Positions 1 through 13,017 of a stretch of DNA of 64,000 nucleotides are shown here, one piece after another; position 1 is the stretch's first letter; every line of letters starts with the position of its first letter. The translations under genes and the position numbers were made by a program. Below the pieces are notes generated by a model, which was given only the letters and a program-made list of their open reading frames with translations, made no database searches and was not told where the DNA came from. The DNA comes from Akebia trifoliata (Eukaryota; Streptophyta; Magnoliopsida; Ranunculales; Lardizabalaceae). The DNA lies in assembly GCA_017979445.1 (NCBI GenBank), contig CM030706.1:9100967-9164966 (forward strand). Reading direction: 5' to 3'.

Positions 1-146
1 TTTATTTAACATGCCTCTTTAACTTATTTGAGTTTTTTTTGTTAATCATCGAGTCAACTCAACCATATCGACATTTGATTCGCGTTTGAGTTCTATAAAC
101 ACTCATTGGAAGGTTGAGTTTTTTTTTTTTCTGTTAAGGATAGGGT

Positions 147-357
147 TAAAGGCACCCCAATTATTATCAAGGGCACTCCGATCATAGCCATTTTTTTTTT
201 CTTATATAAATAAAAAGTCTTGAAATGGGCTGATTTTTTATGAGGATGATCTCGCCATAGAGAACCTCCTCGCCAAAAATCAACTCATTTTAAACCTTCT
301 ACTCCATATAAGACAAAATAAAAATAAAAATAAAAGACTGTGTCGTGGGGTGCCCTT
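147..357. mobile_element. Fold-back MITE
   Basis: Both ends carry the motif AAGGGCACYCC in opposite orientation (left near 147 and again near 169, right at about 345-357). The inner arms also pair: a GGGCTGATTTTT..GAGGATGATCTC stretch near 228-252 faces a CTCGCCAAAAATCAACTCAT stretch near 269-290. It is non-coding. The same hairpin core recurs in the MITE at 23034-23399, so the two are related. The left boundary is uncertain because the end motif occurs twice, and I could not fix a target-site duplication. Confidence 0.5.
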
Positions 358-1960
358 AGTAATTATTGTGCAATTGTACAGTGACATTAACTCGTTAATT
401 TTTTTGTTTCCAAAAAGAAATTATTTATTTAGAAGATATTTATAAAAAATAATTTATAAGATTATTATTGATTTCATTTTAAAGACATTTAAGCTAATGT
501 GGACATGTTTATCAATTAGAAAACATTATTTCTCTCAAATATTCACCAAAATGTGGAGAGAGATGCCTTAATCAATAAAAAATTATTTATTAAAATGTGA
601 TTTTAAAAACGATAACAACACTTCAATTTGTTAACTTGGTTAAAGTCCGTGAACGTTAATAATAACTTGGGCTCAAAATCAACCTTCACCTACTAATTAC
701 TTTCAATAATTTCATTTGCCAAGTAATATAAGAAGAAAAATCTAATTATATTTAATTAAAAAGACAAAAATAAATTACGTTTTCAAGATATTTTGAAGAA
801 AACTGCAATTGCCACACCAATTCTTATGTAAATCATCAATGAATTGCACATAGTTGGTGTGGCGTTAGTAAAAGTTGGTGAGGCAATAGTAAATCTTTAT
901 TGTGAATTTACGAATTTTTGGTAAAAGAAAAAAAAATTCAGATTGAAGCATCTGACACACACTAGCAATGAAAATATGGAAGCAGCTTTAGCATCGAAAT
1001 CTGCTTATGCTTATAACATTGATCATGATTGGTTGATTTAATCAAATGGATCAAAACCTTCGTACAAATATAGTTGTAAGTATGATGAACTACACCGTGT
1101 GGGTACACAGAATTTTATGAATCTTTGATTAATTGATAAAGAAGATTACGATTGTGTGTTATATATCATTTCCAACTACAATTCATCTAAAGATGTATCC
1201 CAACAACTAGACAATCAAAATTAATGTATCTCTAATTAGATTCTCAAAGATCAATTGAGTAATAAATTCTATTAAATGTATCTTATTCTCTCACATATCC
1301 TAATTTTCCCTAAAGCCAAATAAAACTTTCACATTGGCTTTAAAAAAGAAGGGTACCCTAAAGTTGAAAGTAGAAAGAAGAAAGAGAAGTAATGTTTGTT
1401 TGTCTTTCTTTAAATCATGGTGAAAATTATCAGGTGTGGGGTTGGTCCTATCCCACCTTTCTCTTTATTAAATATTGATAAATTTTAGGAAAAATTACTT
1501 AATAGACCCTGGTTTACGAAGGATTTTCTAAATGCATCTTAACAACCTAGTTGGTAAAAATCTTTCTTCCTGAATGCACCCTCACTCCAATAAAACAACG
1601 AATTCAAACTATTAAGATCGAGATCAACCATTCAAATCGTTGATCTCAAGAATTTCATTTGCTGAGAGTGAAAATTCAAATCATTGATCTTGATAGTTCA
1701 TGTTCAAACATCAAGATCATAGATTTATAGTCATTAATATCAATAGTTGTAAAATGTCAATCTCGACAATTGGAGCCAGTAGTGGATTTATAGTGGAGGC
1801 AATGGAGCACTTGCCCGCACAAGAATTTTTAAAAATTATAAGGATTTATATGTTATTTTTTAGTATGTTTTTAGAGATGCCACATTCTAAAATAAAAAAA
1901 GTCATATTTCAAGACATTTCAGATTTACTAAAATACCCACATTATATCATTTTGGGACAT
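358..1960. other. AT-rich non-coding stretch
   Basis: No supported gene. The sequence is AT-rich with scattered stops in all frames. The reading frame that begins at 1700 is short, shows no family match and overlaps the next MITE, so I treat it as chance. No promoter, RNA gene or transposon terminus is recognisable. Confidence 0.5.
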
Positions 1961-2183
1961 GGTTTTAAAACTCGTCCGAGACCGAGACGTATCGCTCAAG
2001 TTAACTCGGTATCAGAGTTGAACGAGACCAACTCACAAGTCACTTTTTTTACCGAGATTTAATACCTCACGTTGAATTTTTTAATTTTTTGAGCAAAACA
2101 TCTCAAACGTATCAGAAAACTTGTCCGAAACGACTCGATATCTGACCTAGATGAGACGAGACGTGAGACCAAGTTTTAAAACC
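1961..2183. mobile_element. Small MITE with GGTTTTAAAAC termini
   Basis: The left end reads GGTTTTAAAACTCGTCCGAG and the right end is a near-inverted copy (CAAGTTTTAAAACC at about 2170-2183). The arms continue with CGAGAC-rich sequence. It is about 223 bp and non-coding. No clean target-site duplication was found, so the superfamily is unassigned. Confidence 0.45.
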
Positions 2184-2368
2184 ATCTTTTGAGATGCTTT
2201 TTCAATACATGTGGACCAATAAGAATGTGGGGTTTCCAAGATCACACTCTCAATTTTCAACATGAAAACCCACTACTATATCTTAAAGTTTGAAAGTTGG
2301 AGAGGAGAGGAAAAAATTTCACCTAAGGTTGAAAATAATATGATTTGGAGAGAATATAAAGGCGAGGT

Positions 2369-2392
2369 GGGGGGGGGGGGGGGGGGGGGGGG
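2369..2392. repeat. Poly-G tract
   Basis: About 24 consecutive G residues follow GGCGAGGT. It is a mononucleotide microsatellite, likely length-variable and prone to sequencing error. Confidence 0.9.
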
Positions 2393-3388
2393 ATAGGGGT
2401 ATGTCAAATATTGACCAAACTTTGAGGGGGGCATGTCTAAACTCTAAATCACCCAAAATTTTATTATTCAAAAATCGCTGCAAAAGATTGCAAGGTGAAA
2501 TTTTGTGGCACAATATCTTACAAAATTACAATGAAAAAATAAAAAATAAAAAAATTCAAATGTGATGAAATGTTCAAAGGGACAACACCCAACTTTTCAA
2601 CAAAGCCACCAAAAGAGGTCTTTGGGATCAGATTGACCTGTGGCTTGTAGTGGTTTCCAATATCACTTTAAGACCCTTAAATATTAAAAATAATATATTA
2701 TTATAGTATTGTTTTTTATTCCTCTTAAACCAGTAATTTAATATAGTGCTTGTGTTGTTATTGTAGCTAACATTTAATATATAATTCAAGTTGGTGGAAG
2801 GCCACTAAGGTTCCTAATTTCTATGGACTGGTGGTGGGGGTGGGAGATAAGTCATTTTTGTGTGGGACCCATTATTCACCATTTCAGTAACCTTATCAAC
2901 TTCACTGTCCAAAGTCCAATTTATGTGGGGAGTCCACTCTGCACAACAACAGTTCAGAATTTCTATTTGTGTTTGTTGTTTGTGTTTTAATAGGAGTCAT
3001 ACAGGCCCATATGGGTGATATGAGAGTTGGGCTTTTAATTGGGCCCACTAATATGGCCAGTTTTTATGCTAGGTATTAAGCCCACAAAGGTATCCAGACC
3101 ACTAAATTTGGGCTGGACTTTATCATGGTGTGTACATTAACAAAACAATAACACGTTTAAAATATGATATTATAACAGCTTTACTCTCATTTATAGTTGT
3201 TTTTAAACTAAGATGGATTGGACCACTATTTTGATGGAAAAAAAAGTATCAAATGACTTTAAATATTCATGAATTTTGTTATTTTTTTTACAAAGTTCAA
3301 ATATTAACCTGGGTCGGTCCAGGCCTGGTTGGGCTTCGGCCTATCCAAACTACGTCTGATAGGGTTTTAGGGATGGTTTAAACCTTAT
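2393..3388. other. Unassigned non-coding stretch
   Basis: No gene supported. AT-rich, with no long open frame, transposon terminus or RNA gene that I can recognise. Confidence 0.5.
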
Positions 3389-3838
3389 TAGGGCTGGCTA
3401 TGGATTGGTTCAGAACCGGATCAGTGCCACTCCGATCTGATCCAATTTTTTTTAAAGATGTATCCGATCCTAATGGATTAATGAATATATGAACCGAATC
3501 TGATCCGTTTCATTTCATCCTTAATTCGAAACCGGTCTAGTATGATCCGAACACATGCCTTATTTTCAAATTATCAATGTTCAAAAAATTTAAAAAACCT
3601 ACTTTCCTACTACAAATATGGAGGGAAATCTAAAAGAGTAAAATGTTTTATTTATATGTATTTATATGAAATTAAGAATAATAATTGAAATATGTTCAGA
3701 TCGGATTGTGGTAGATCCGAATCCAATCTAAAATTATTTCAGATCTAAGATTTCAATCCAAATCCGATTTTTCATGTTTTTTTGGATTGGATTGAACTAG
3801 TTTGAATATTGGTATATTTTAGATCATTGCCAGCCCTA
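3389..3838. mobile_element. Non-autonomous hAT-like element
   Basis: Left end TAGGGCTGGCTATGGAT; the right end in reverse complement is TAGGGCTGGCAATGATC. Terminal TAGGG..-type repeats and an interior full of GGATCGGAT/GATCCGAATC-like sequence are common in plant hAT-derived short elements. It is 450 bp and non-coding. The 8 bases on the two sides do not match well, so the duplication has decayed or the ends are off by a little. Confidence 0.6.
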
Positions 3839-5265
3839 GGCAAAATTCGCCTCTTTGGGGCTTGGTTAAGACTGTGTCAAATATGGCCCAAATCATCTTA
3901 GTAAGTTGGCACCTTATTTTAAGAGAAGCTTATGTACTTCAACTTCGCATCAAAATGTCACGATAGATCGTTAAGTGTATGGTTTAAAGTAATTGTTCAA
4001 GTACCTTTTAATCATTTAAGCAATAATGAAAATTTTCACTAAAATGCTACAATTGGGATCATGCCTTTTTTATTTACTTTATAAGCCAGTTGAACCAAAC
4101 CCAAAACTAATTAAGCAACTTTTTTTTTTTTTTTTTGGATGTATAAGCTAGACTTGAACTTGTGACCCAAATTTGTGGTGCAATATGTCAATGAACAGAG
4201 TTAAGATTTCTATCCAACTAGATAAAACTATTGGTAATAGTGGGAGCCTAATTAAATCCAGATTCAGGTCCTCCCCATGATCATGGGTCAAGTTTTGGGG
4301 CAGTTATATGGTTTTATAGTTTAGGAACCAATTAATATTTCTGATAATGAATTCGGGTCGATATGAACTTAGTCTATAATTTGAGATTAAGTTACAGGAT
4401 CCAAAAAAATGTTAGGCATCAAACCCACCCACCCACAATACATGGTTTGTCTCTATTGTAGTCCATTTATTAGTTATTAGGTAAAGTGGACTTTAATTAG
4501 GTCAATTTGCATGAGTTAGGGACAATGAGTTTAGTTTATATTCATTTAGGTTTATGCATAGTTTCAATATTAATTATGGTGCCCAACATCAAGTTTTAAA
4601 TATATTCATCACTGGGAAATGAGAGTTCTCTAATTGATGATTACGGAATTTAATTAAATTAATCTAATCTAACAGGTAATAATGTAAGCATATAAAATCA
4701 AAGATTCATGCAATCACGACACATAGGATTTTTATGTGGAAAACCTTTCAGGAAAAAATCACTGGACCTCGTCCAGAACGATTCACTATAGAATTATGAG
4801 TTTACAAAAGTTATCCACATACAAGACGACTAACATACTCGAATCCACGATCTACCAAACTTTCAAACACGCCCTTTGTAAAACTCCACTATCTGATTCC
4901 ACGAACTGCTCCTATAGCTTCAATCTTCAACATGATCTGATTCCACGAACCGCACACGCAAATTCAAGCTTTAGTTGTTGTTGGAATTTCCCAAACTCTC
5001 ATCAATATAAATTGAATAGTAGTTTGTGAAATTCTTCATTTTCTCAGCATCCACGAAGATATAATATTTTTCCACGAAAACTCTCTGAGAAACATTTTGT
5101 GACTCTTTTAAAAAAAAAAACTAAGGCAAAAGTCATTTTGTAGAGAAACACATTTGACAAGATCTAAAGTTGTTGAGAAAGATGGAATTTTTCGCATGAA
5201 AAAATTAATATGGCTGGTTGATCAAATAGGAGAACCGATGAATCGATTTTGAGCTCCATTTGCAT
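3839..5265. other. Unassigned, partly repeat-like
   Basis: No gene supported. A poly-T run lies at about 4120-4136. The stretch near 4727-4800 (GGATTTTTATGTGGAAAACC, then an AAAAAATCACTGG-type motif) resembles a sequence often repeated in plant LTR elements, but no element ends are visible. The open frame at 4736-5029 has no recognisable domain and I treat it as chance. Confidence 0.4.
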
Positions 5266-5474
5266 TTTATTATTATTATTTTGCTAACCGAGTGTCTGGG
5301 CCAGCTTGCACGCACCACAACTAATCTCGGGGAGGACTACCATAGCACCCCACCGCCATGGTCCCCCAGTTAAATCATGAGAAAAACCCAAGAGGAGAAT
5401 CGAACCCGTGACGTGCGCCTAACTCACACTTCACGTGCTCACCCTTACCACCTAAGCAACCCATGGGTGGGTTT
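5266..5474 (-). mobile_element. Au-type tRNA-derived SINE
   Basis: Read on the minus strand it starts TGGGTTGCTTAGGTGGTAAG (Pol III A-box-like). It contains GGTTCGATTCTCC, a good B box, and ends GCTGGCCCAGACACTCGG followed by a TAA-rich tail. The GCTGGCCCRGACAC segment is characteristic of Au SINEs of angiosperms. Direct repeats of TTTGCAT at about 5259-5265 and 5475-5481 are a plausible target-site duplication, which places the insertion inside the leader of a copia element. Confidence 0.7.
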
Positions 5475-5481
5475 TTTGCAT

Positions 5482-7167
5482 CTGATTATTAATCACTAAT
5501 ATTTATCATCTCTTCTCATACTATTATAATCATTGTTATCTTTCTTGCATCGTTTCTCCCTTCAATTGTTTTATTTATTTATGGAATCCTCATAAAAAAC
5601 CACATCCTCCCCCCTTATTCACAACATTGCAAATTTTGCTTCCATCAAATTGGATGGAACCAACAATTACCTTGTGTCTCATAATCAAATTGAATCAATT
5701 CTTATCATCACAAATCTCATTGGTAATGTCAATGGGTCAATCACTGAATCTACTAAAACAAATCTAGATCACTCTTCGTAGAGCAAACTCGGTTACTTTA
5801 GGAAGTGTTGTTGCATTAATTGATTTAAAAAATGGGTCTGAACAAGTTTATGTTGGAGATGGTAAGGGCTTTACAATTTCTCAAGTTGGTTCAACTCAAA
5901 TTTCTACACCAAAAATTGATTTAAAAAATTATCTTTTGTTATTTCTTCTGGATAGTCTGGTGCACCCTTGAGATTAATAAATTGTGATGTATTGGCCGGG
6001 ATCAACCCCAGTAAATTTAATTCATGGGTTCAATTACTACATAATTTTTGTAGATGATTATAGTAGGTTTATCTAAATTGTATCCTATGAGCCTCAAGGC
6101 TGATGCAATTGCTTGTTTTCGCCATTTTAAACTCAAGACTGAGAATGTGTTTTCTATAACGATAAAATTCTTTCAAAGTGATGGTGCCTTTGAACTTACA
6201 GCAGGAAAAATTAAAGGTTTATCAGATAACAATGGCAATGTGTCTCGGGTCTTTTGCCCACACACCTCGGAACAGAACAATCTAGTTGAGTGAAAACATC
6301 GACATATCTCAAAGATGGGACTATCTATGATGTTTCAATTATATTTGCCTAAGATTTATTGGCTCTAGGCATTTACAACAGTATCCTACATCATAAATCT
6401 CTTTTCTACTTCAATATTTACAACATGAAGTCTTATTTGGGACAATATGCCAGATTATTCTTTGCTTCGTATATTTTGGATGCCAATGCTTTCCTTTTTT
6501 TGACCTTACAGCTCTGACAAGCTCAATCCTAAGTCTACATTGTGCATTTTCATTGGCTATGGCGACTTTCATAAAGCTTATCAATATCTTGAACCCAAAA
6601 CAGGCCATGTTTATGTCATGTAATGTTGTATTTAATGAAGATGTTTTTCCTTTTGCATAGAGAAAGTCATCTACAATTGTTCATTTCAAGTTGTGCCCCA
6701 TTATCACTTTGTCACTTCCTCTCAATACCACTACAACATCATTTCCTCATTTTGAGGTAATTTCTTCCAATTCAACACCACATCCTTCTACCTTCATCAT
6801 GTCTACAGCCTCACCTCCTTCACCACCACTACCTTGTTATCATATGAGCACGAGCAACCAAGACGGCGAGTGTGACTTGTTAGTAAACATGATATTCTAC
6901 TTAATTATATTGCATTTCTTGAGTTTTCAAACTTTTTGACCCAACAACTTACAAACAAGCTGCCATAGATCCTAAATGGGTTGTAACCATGAATGATTAG
7001 TACCAAACTCTCATTCACAATAATACATGGATTCTTGTTCTTAAGCGACCAGTTATGAACATTATTGGTTGTAAATGGGTTTATAAAATCAAACAACGAA
7101 GTGGCGGATCTATCGAGCGATATAAGGCACGATTTGTTGCCAAGGGTTTTCATCAACAACCTGGGAT
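5482..7167 (+). pseudogene. Ty1/copia element, gag to RT start (copy 1)
   Basis: This is the 5' half of a decayed plus-strand copia polyprotein. Near 5640-5760 the frame reads as the copia gag amino terminus (LDGTNNYLVS..). A short protease/pre-integrase remnant (QVYVGDGKGFTIS) follows, then an integrase core at 6054-6290 with SDGAFEL and PHTSEQNNLVE, and at 7030-7165 the start of reverse transcriptase (KARFVAKGFHQQPG after stops and shifts are ignored). The zinc knuckle and much of the protease are missing. The frame is broken by several stops and shifts. It is interrupted at 7168 by a gypsy-type element and resumes at 16214. The second copy at 22447-24063 matches its leader and gag, which supports the call. 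Confidence 0.8.
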
Positions 7168-9006
7168 CGTATTTTATCAAATATTTTCATGGCACTTATC
7201 CAATTTTTCTCAATAAAACTTTGTTCTTCACATAAAAAGTCATCTCATCTGCATATCATTGTATTACACAAAATTTATAGAAAATCATGATATATATTTG
7301 CATACAATTACATTCAATTCAAAAGTGACCAATTATGTGCAATTATTTTGCTAAGTAATCATGCAATGTGGAAATCAAAAGGTTACAAAAATACAAAATC
7401 ACAAGGATTTCCAAACCTGAAAGCAATGTAGGTGATATCAACTTCTACACAATGTTCATAAAATGAGCATAACTCTCCACTCTGATGTCGAATTTGAGCA
7501 AAATCAAATGTTGGAAAGGGAACAAACATATCTAATATTTTTATGAAGAAACGGATATCAGAAAATGTTATTTACTATGAGATATTTAAGCTGAAAGTTA
7601 TGCTTGAATCATGGCGTGGTTGGATTTGACCGTGGTATGGTAGCATGAAGTGCAATGAGCTTGGGCTTGGGCATGCACTTTGAAGGAACCTTCTCACACA
7701 TGCCAAAGATGGTGTTGGAGTTCACTTGCTTCCACAATTCAACAAAGCACGAAAAATAAATGCTAACTCCATTTAAAAGATAAATTGGGGGGACAACCTA
7801 ATACACTTGCCTTAATTTTTTAATTAAGGTCCCCATCTCATACCACTAAATTTGTGTATAAATAAGAGCCTCAACTCTCCATTAAAGGACGGGGAAGATG
7901 TAGCTTGTAATATTTTATTTTTCATTCCTTAGTTTTATTGCATTTGTATTTAGAATAGAATTATAGTAATTTTCTCAATTTATGTATTTTCTCTAAATTC
8001 TTCTTATCTTTTATTTTCTTGCCATGACTAAAGGCTAACCTCCCTCCATTAGGAAGATGGAGGAAGCATAGAGCAAGTCTTATTTACTTAATTTTCTACC
8101 TCCCCATTTTCTTTAATTTTACTGATGGGTTCATGTCCATGGATTTTATCCAAGACCAATGGATAAAAGTCTACATTGGTATTTCCTTTCTTGTTATACT
8201 TAGTCTTGACATTTCATGATTTGATTAATTCCTTGGATGGATTGTGCTTAACCAAGATAACAAGTCATTGGGATTCATACATCTTGAATAAAGGAACCTT
8301 GGCCTTAGTTTTCTTATTTGAAAAGTTTTAAGTTAAAATTTCCAACCCAATGGCATTAATTTGAACATTGGGTTGAGTATAAAATAAGTAGAAATTAGGT
8401 GTAATTTGCAAGTTAGATAAGTTTCTCTAAATTACTTGCATTCTAATTTCTATCTCTCTTAATTATTTAAATTACTTTAATTGATTTCACTTCAAGATTT
8501 TTAATCCAACTTCTTTGGTTAGAGTTTAAATGAAATTTCATTACTATGCTTAACTGTGACATTCCATACTTTGGTTAAATCCTAAGATGGATAGTGTTTA
8601 ACTTAGATATCTAGTCATTAAATTTTCATACATCTTAAGTGAAGGAAATCTTAACTTAAAACATCAAGTGTGCTTAAAAGTCTCATTTTCCAACTCAACA
8701 CATTTGCTTGTGAATTGGGTTGAGATAAAAAGGATATATAAATTAGTTGGACTTGTAGGTTAGAATAATTTTCTCTAGGTGAACTCTACCTCTCTAATGT
8801 TCTTCATTTTAAGTTTTATTTCTTTGAATTTTTTTGTAGTTAAATGATTACAAAATCTTGATAAAACAATTTTAATTCAATACTTATTATTTGGTAAGAA
8901 ATTCACACCTTTTCCTTGTGGATCAACTCTTACTTGCAAATTCAAGTTAAGGTAATTTTATTTATTCTCAAGCCATCAAACATCAACAACATCAATTTAC
9001 TCGACA
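7168..9006 (+). repeat. Left LTR of gypsy-type element
   Basis: It matches 14988-16213 over most of that repeat's length, for example CTTCTCACACATG near 7690 and 15120, and CATCAAC..TTTACTCGACA at the right end. It is about 600 bp longer than its partner because of indels, mainly near 7230-7660 and 8580-8760. The first roughly 20 bp (TGATAAATGTC in the partner) are missing or mutated, so the left boundary is approximate. Confidence 0.7.
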
Positions 9007-9012
9007 AACAAA

Positions 9013-9027
9013 TTGGCACTGTTGCCG
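9013..9027 (+). other. Primer binding site of gypsy-type element
   Basis: TTGGCACTGTTGCCG lies 6 bases after the left LTR. It differs at two positions from the common Athila/Tat primer site TTGGCGCCGTTGCCG. Confidence 0.6.
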
Positions 9028-10205
9028 ATGAGAGTTTTACAATTTTCAATCAAAGGATTTGTATCCAATTTTTTTTTTAGTTTCTATCCTAAAATATAAA
9101 ATTAAAAATATCGGCTCTATTACAACCCAGAGAACATTCTAAGATTTCTGGTAAAATATAAAAAATATTTTATTATTTTATCATGATGCGTTAAAATTTT
9201 ATCGCCTCAAGGTAAAATAAGAGAGTTGACCAATAAATGTTTTACTAGAATACTCTTATGTTCTCTGGATTTTAAAAAAATTATTAGAATTTTAATTTTT
9301 TATTTTATTTTATCTATTTCTAGGACTATTATATTTTTATCTTTTGTAAGTATACATTTGATTCAAGAAGGTCATTTCGAATACCACTTGGAGTTCTTGG
9401 GTAATCGAATCTAGCCAAATCCTACCTACTTTTGATATTTGAACAATTTTATTTTATTTTTCTTTTCATTATAATAGATCGATTTATAGTAGGAACTTCA
9501 TTAATTGGTGTGTAATAATTATTTTTTTAATACAACTTTTATTTGAGAAAGCTCGGATTGTAATAGATTTAAGAAAGGACGACAGTGGAACGAAACTGTC
9601 TCAACTCCTTAGATTTGTATATCGAGTTTGGTGTCGGTGGTCCAAGTTGACTCAAATTGATTTATTGCCCATATTGAACGAGAGGTAAAATTCATTCCCC
9701 CCACGTAACTATTGCAAGTGGGGTTCCGTATTGTCTTTGTGAGATAATTTGTACACCAATCGGTTGCATAATAGTAATAAGGGCACCCCAAAATGGATGA
9801 CACTAAAAAGGTAAGAATTAGGTTTCATTACTGATTATTTTTCCTTTAAGACAATTAAGTCACTTAGTTTACTCAAATCTAAAAATAATTAGACTTGGAC
9901 TTTAAGGCTCATGAGCTCAATAGGCGTGGATAAATCGAAAGTTGCACCAATTGTGTTTTTTTTTTTGTCAAATTGATGCTTAAGAAAAATCGTGTCTCTA
10001 AGAGGAGTAACAGACTCCATTCGAAGGGGGATGGTACTTAAAGAGAGATCATTGCCAAGTACATTGTGACTCCACTACCCACTTAGGGATTGATCTGGTC
10101 AATTTGGTTTCATAAACGGGGTCGAAGGCTTTGGTAGCTCCTAGAAATTGTTAGGAGTTGTCTAAAGTCTATGAACCTATTCGATCAAGTCTATTCTTTT
10201 TCTAA

Positions 10206-10409
10206 TTGGCGGAGTCAACATATGTATATGCTAGGAAAACAATCAAAGAAATAAAGGTGAAGAAAAAATCTGGAATGGAGATAAATAATAATATCGAATA
10301 TGTTATGTCAAACTTAATGAGTGAGGTAAACAATTTAAAAAGAAGGATAAATGTTTTCCAAGTGACAGCAAATCACAACCCCCTTCATGAGATAATATGT
10401 CATAGGAGA
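10206..10409 (+). pseudogene. Gag-like fragment upstream of inserted LTR
   Basis: A lysine-rich and asparagine-rich frame opens at 10206 (MAESTYVYARKTIKEIKVKK..) and is cut by the LTR insertion at 10410. It lies between the primer site and the gag remnant of the gypsy-type element, so it is probably part of that element's leader or gag region. No domain is recognisable and the assignment rests on position only. Confidence 0.3.
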
Positions 10410-11993
10410 TGTAGACACCCCATTTTTGCACTTGTTTGATTGATCAACTTGTTAATTCGATTGTGGTAATTTTCGATGATGGATAGATATTCTAATTTTT
10501 TTTTATTTATCACTAGATGTGTTTACAAAGCTTGGATGAGATATTCCATACAAAGAAATCATAGAAATCACACCATGATAGGAAAATGTAACCTGAAATA
10601 TAAAAATTATCATTTTGAGACTAAAAGAAGTCTTACGAGAATTTTTTTTTTTTAAATGACTAAATTATCAAAATACCCCTAATGTCAAACAATCCTAGAG
10701 ACCATATTACGCTTAGAAAAATCCATTTGAACACATAAAATGATAACCTGGAATCAAATAAATTATTTTGTCAATTTTCACAAAATTTGACAAAATTACC
10801 AAAATGCTTTTCGTGGGACTCGCACCCATTTTACCCCTGAAAGGCCATAAATGATACAAACCAACATTTTCAATGAATTTCTTGAAAAAATCAATTTTAA
10901 ATCTAAAACACCCCAAAATATCAAAAACAATATCCCAAAACAAAAACCTCCTTTGAGGGCGAAACGATAATTTTTCAACTCTTGAATTTGAAAATCTGAA
11001 ACAAATAATTAAAAGTCTCAATGAATGTAAATTGAAATCATAATAAATTAAAATTTTAAACAAATAGATTCAATTAATTAAGCCCATGGGCCCAATTTCA
11101 AGTGACGGCCCAATTATTCAAGTGAGACCCACTAAATATTTAATTAAAGAACCCTCTACCGACGGTCTCAAAGAATATCAAATTATTAAATAAAAAAACC
11201 CTTTATGAGAGATTTCTCTAAAAATTAAAAGATTTTTTTTTATTGAATTAAAAATTAAAAATTAAAAGATTTAATTATGCCTAACTTGAATAAACCAAAT
11301 CAAATCAAAACCACTTAAAATCTTATTTAAATCACCTGAAGATAAGTTAGAAATGGACTCTATCTAGAAGAGACCCGATCCAACTCAAAACTTATGAATA
11401 ACTTATTTAAAAAGGAAACTAAACTATAATATCTTGCATATCTTTAGAAATCCTAGAGAAAAGTGGTCAAAAACTCTTGAAAACTCTTCAAAAACTCTAA
11501 ATTTGAAGTCCTAACTCAATACTCATACCTCAAGCCTTGATTTATAACCCAAACCAGATTTAGCTAGAAAAATATTCAAGAATTCTCATATTGGAGTTCG
11601 GATCAAATCTAGAAGCAAATACAGATTGAGAAAATTTTCAAAAGGAACGCTTGCCACCAGTCGTTGAGGGAACAAACCGTCAACAATCAACCACTGATCA
11701 CATTAGAAGGTAATCTTACTAACTCTAAAAATTAGGTTTTTTTGCAATGTAGATTTTAATTATTAGTAGAGACCGAATTTCACCAAGCGAGATTAGTGTC
11801 TAATACCTTATAATCCCATAACATGATCCTAATACCCGTAATATCTTTGTAGATTGTTTTTGTTTTATTTGTTTATAGTCAATTTTAGTTCCTAGATCAT
11901 AAAATTAGGTGATAACTCTGTAAATCTCACAAAAATAATTTTTCATTGAAAATCCCTAAAGCAGATTGTCACCTGCGGATTGAGACATTTTCA
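10410..11993 (+). repeat. Old solo LTR, family with TGTAGACACCCC start
   Basis: It begins TGTAGACACCCCATTTTTGC. It ends CTGCGGATTGAGACATTTTCA, which aligns with the CGCGGATCGATGGCGCTTTCA end of the copy at 33220-34946. The middle also matches, for example TAGTAGAGACCGAATTTCACC against TAGTAGAGACCGGCGTTTGCC. It is 1584 bp against 1727 bp in the better copies. No second LTR lies nearby and no matching 5-bp flanks were found, so it is an old, diverged solo LTR or a fragment. Confidence 0.65.
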
Positions 11994-13017
11994 AAAATAG
12001 AAAAGGATTCATGGACCATGTATGTCTTATGCGTTATGATTATTTAGCCAAATGTTGTCCAAGTCTACCCATGCTTAAGGTTGAGTGGGTTAGTGCAATC
12101 AATAAGTATAGTTTTTATAGGAGTCTAATACCCGATTCGTTCCGTAAAATATATCATTCAAAAAATTGGTTTCATCCCAATTTCTTGTATGGACAGAACG
12201 AGCTCACTCAAGGTAGTCCTCAAGGCTTCCATATGAACTTTCCTAGTCAAAACACTTTTCTAATGAACCAAGCCATGGTTCCTCAACAATCCTACTCGTC
12301 TCCACAACAATTTATTGAGTATAGGGCTTAGGACTATATACAATGTCCAATTACACTCTCCCTATTTTTTAACAATCTTTTTCATTAGAGTCCATGATGG
12401 TCGAGTTGTTAAAATAACAACAACAACAAGAAACCAATCATTCAAGATCTCAGATAAATTAGATTATTGCTCAAACCTTAATCAACATGAACATCCAACT
12501 AGGTCAACTAACCATATCCTTAGAAAAAAGGGATAACGATCAATTCCCAAGTGAGGCAGTCCCAAATGAAGAAAATCAACATTTTCTTTAGAGTACCCTT
12601 AGTAACCAACTCCCCTCTCTTGAGAAACTCTATTATTGTCGAGCAATGATTGATAACCCATAGTCAATAGACAATGTCTTATCAATGCTTCATGAGACTC
12701 CAATGAAAAATATCTCATCAAAGGAAAATGTTTTTCAAGAGGAAAAGAGACAATGTTGACCCAAAAGATCTTTTAGTTACGTCGATTCCTCAATTCCAAT
12801 AAGATTTGACCATAGTTAAATGAAAAAAATCCCTTGGGGAGCTACTGTAGTTGCCCAAACTTCGTATCTCATTCAAAAAATAATTGTACAAAAACATAAG
12901 GACTCTAGATGTCCGACAATTTCCTTTCTTATAAGAGACACAACAGTTGAGAATTGTCTCAATGAGATAATAACATTGGCAATAGGTGACAAAGGAGAAT
13001 GTGGACATTTTCCAAAA
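11994..13017 (+). pseudogene. Gypsy gag remnant
   Basis: The frame 12011-12331 (rich in N, Q, F and P; ends NQAMVPQQSYSSPQQF) is followed by a frame containing QLGQLTISLEKRDNDQFPSE near 12490-12560. That second part resembles the LGQLA..L..R..G.FPS region near the end of Athila/Tat gag. Further open stretches (12820-13017) follow but are broken by stops. No CCHC knuckle or polymerase follows. The assignment to the 7168-16213 element is from position. Confidence 0.5.

Noticed and set aside
1700..2062. 120-aa open frame on the plus strand
   Set aside because: No domain, odd composition, and it runs into a MITE at 1961. Its length is within chance for AT-rich DNA.
4736..5029. 97-aa open frame on the plus strand
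   Set aside because: Part of a repeat-like segment, no recognisable domain, no supporting context.
5340..5420. A tRNA gene suggested by the B-box-like GGTTCGATTCTCC
   Set aside because: The surrounding sequence does not fold as a tRNA and matches the Au-type SINE layout with a downstream tail.
10713..11063. 116-aa minus-strand frame
   Set aside because: Lies entirely inside an LTR copy (10410-11993) whose relatives at 28968 and 33220 are non-coding.
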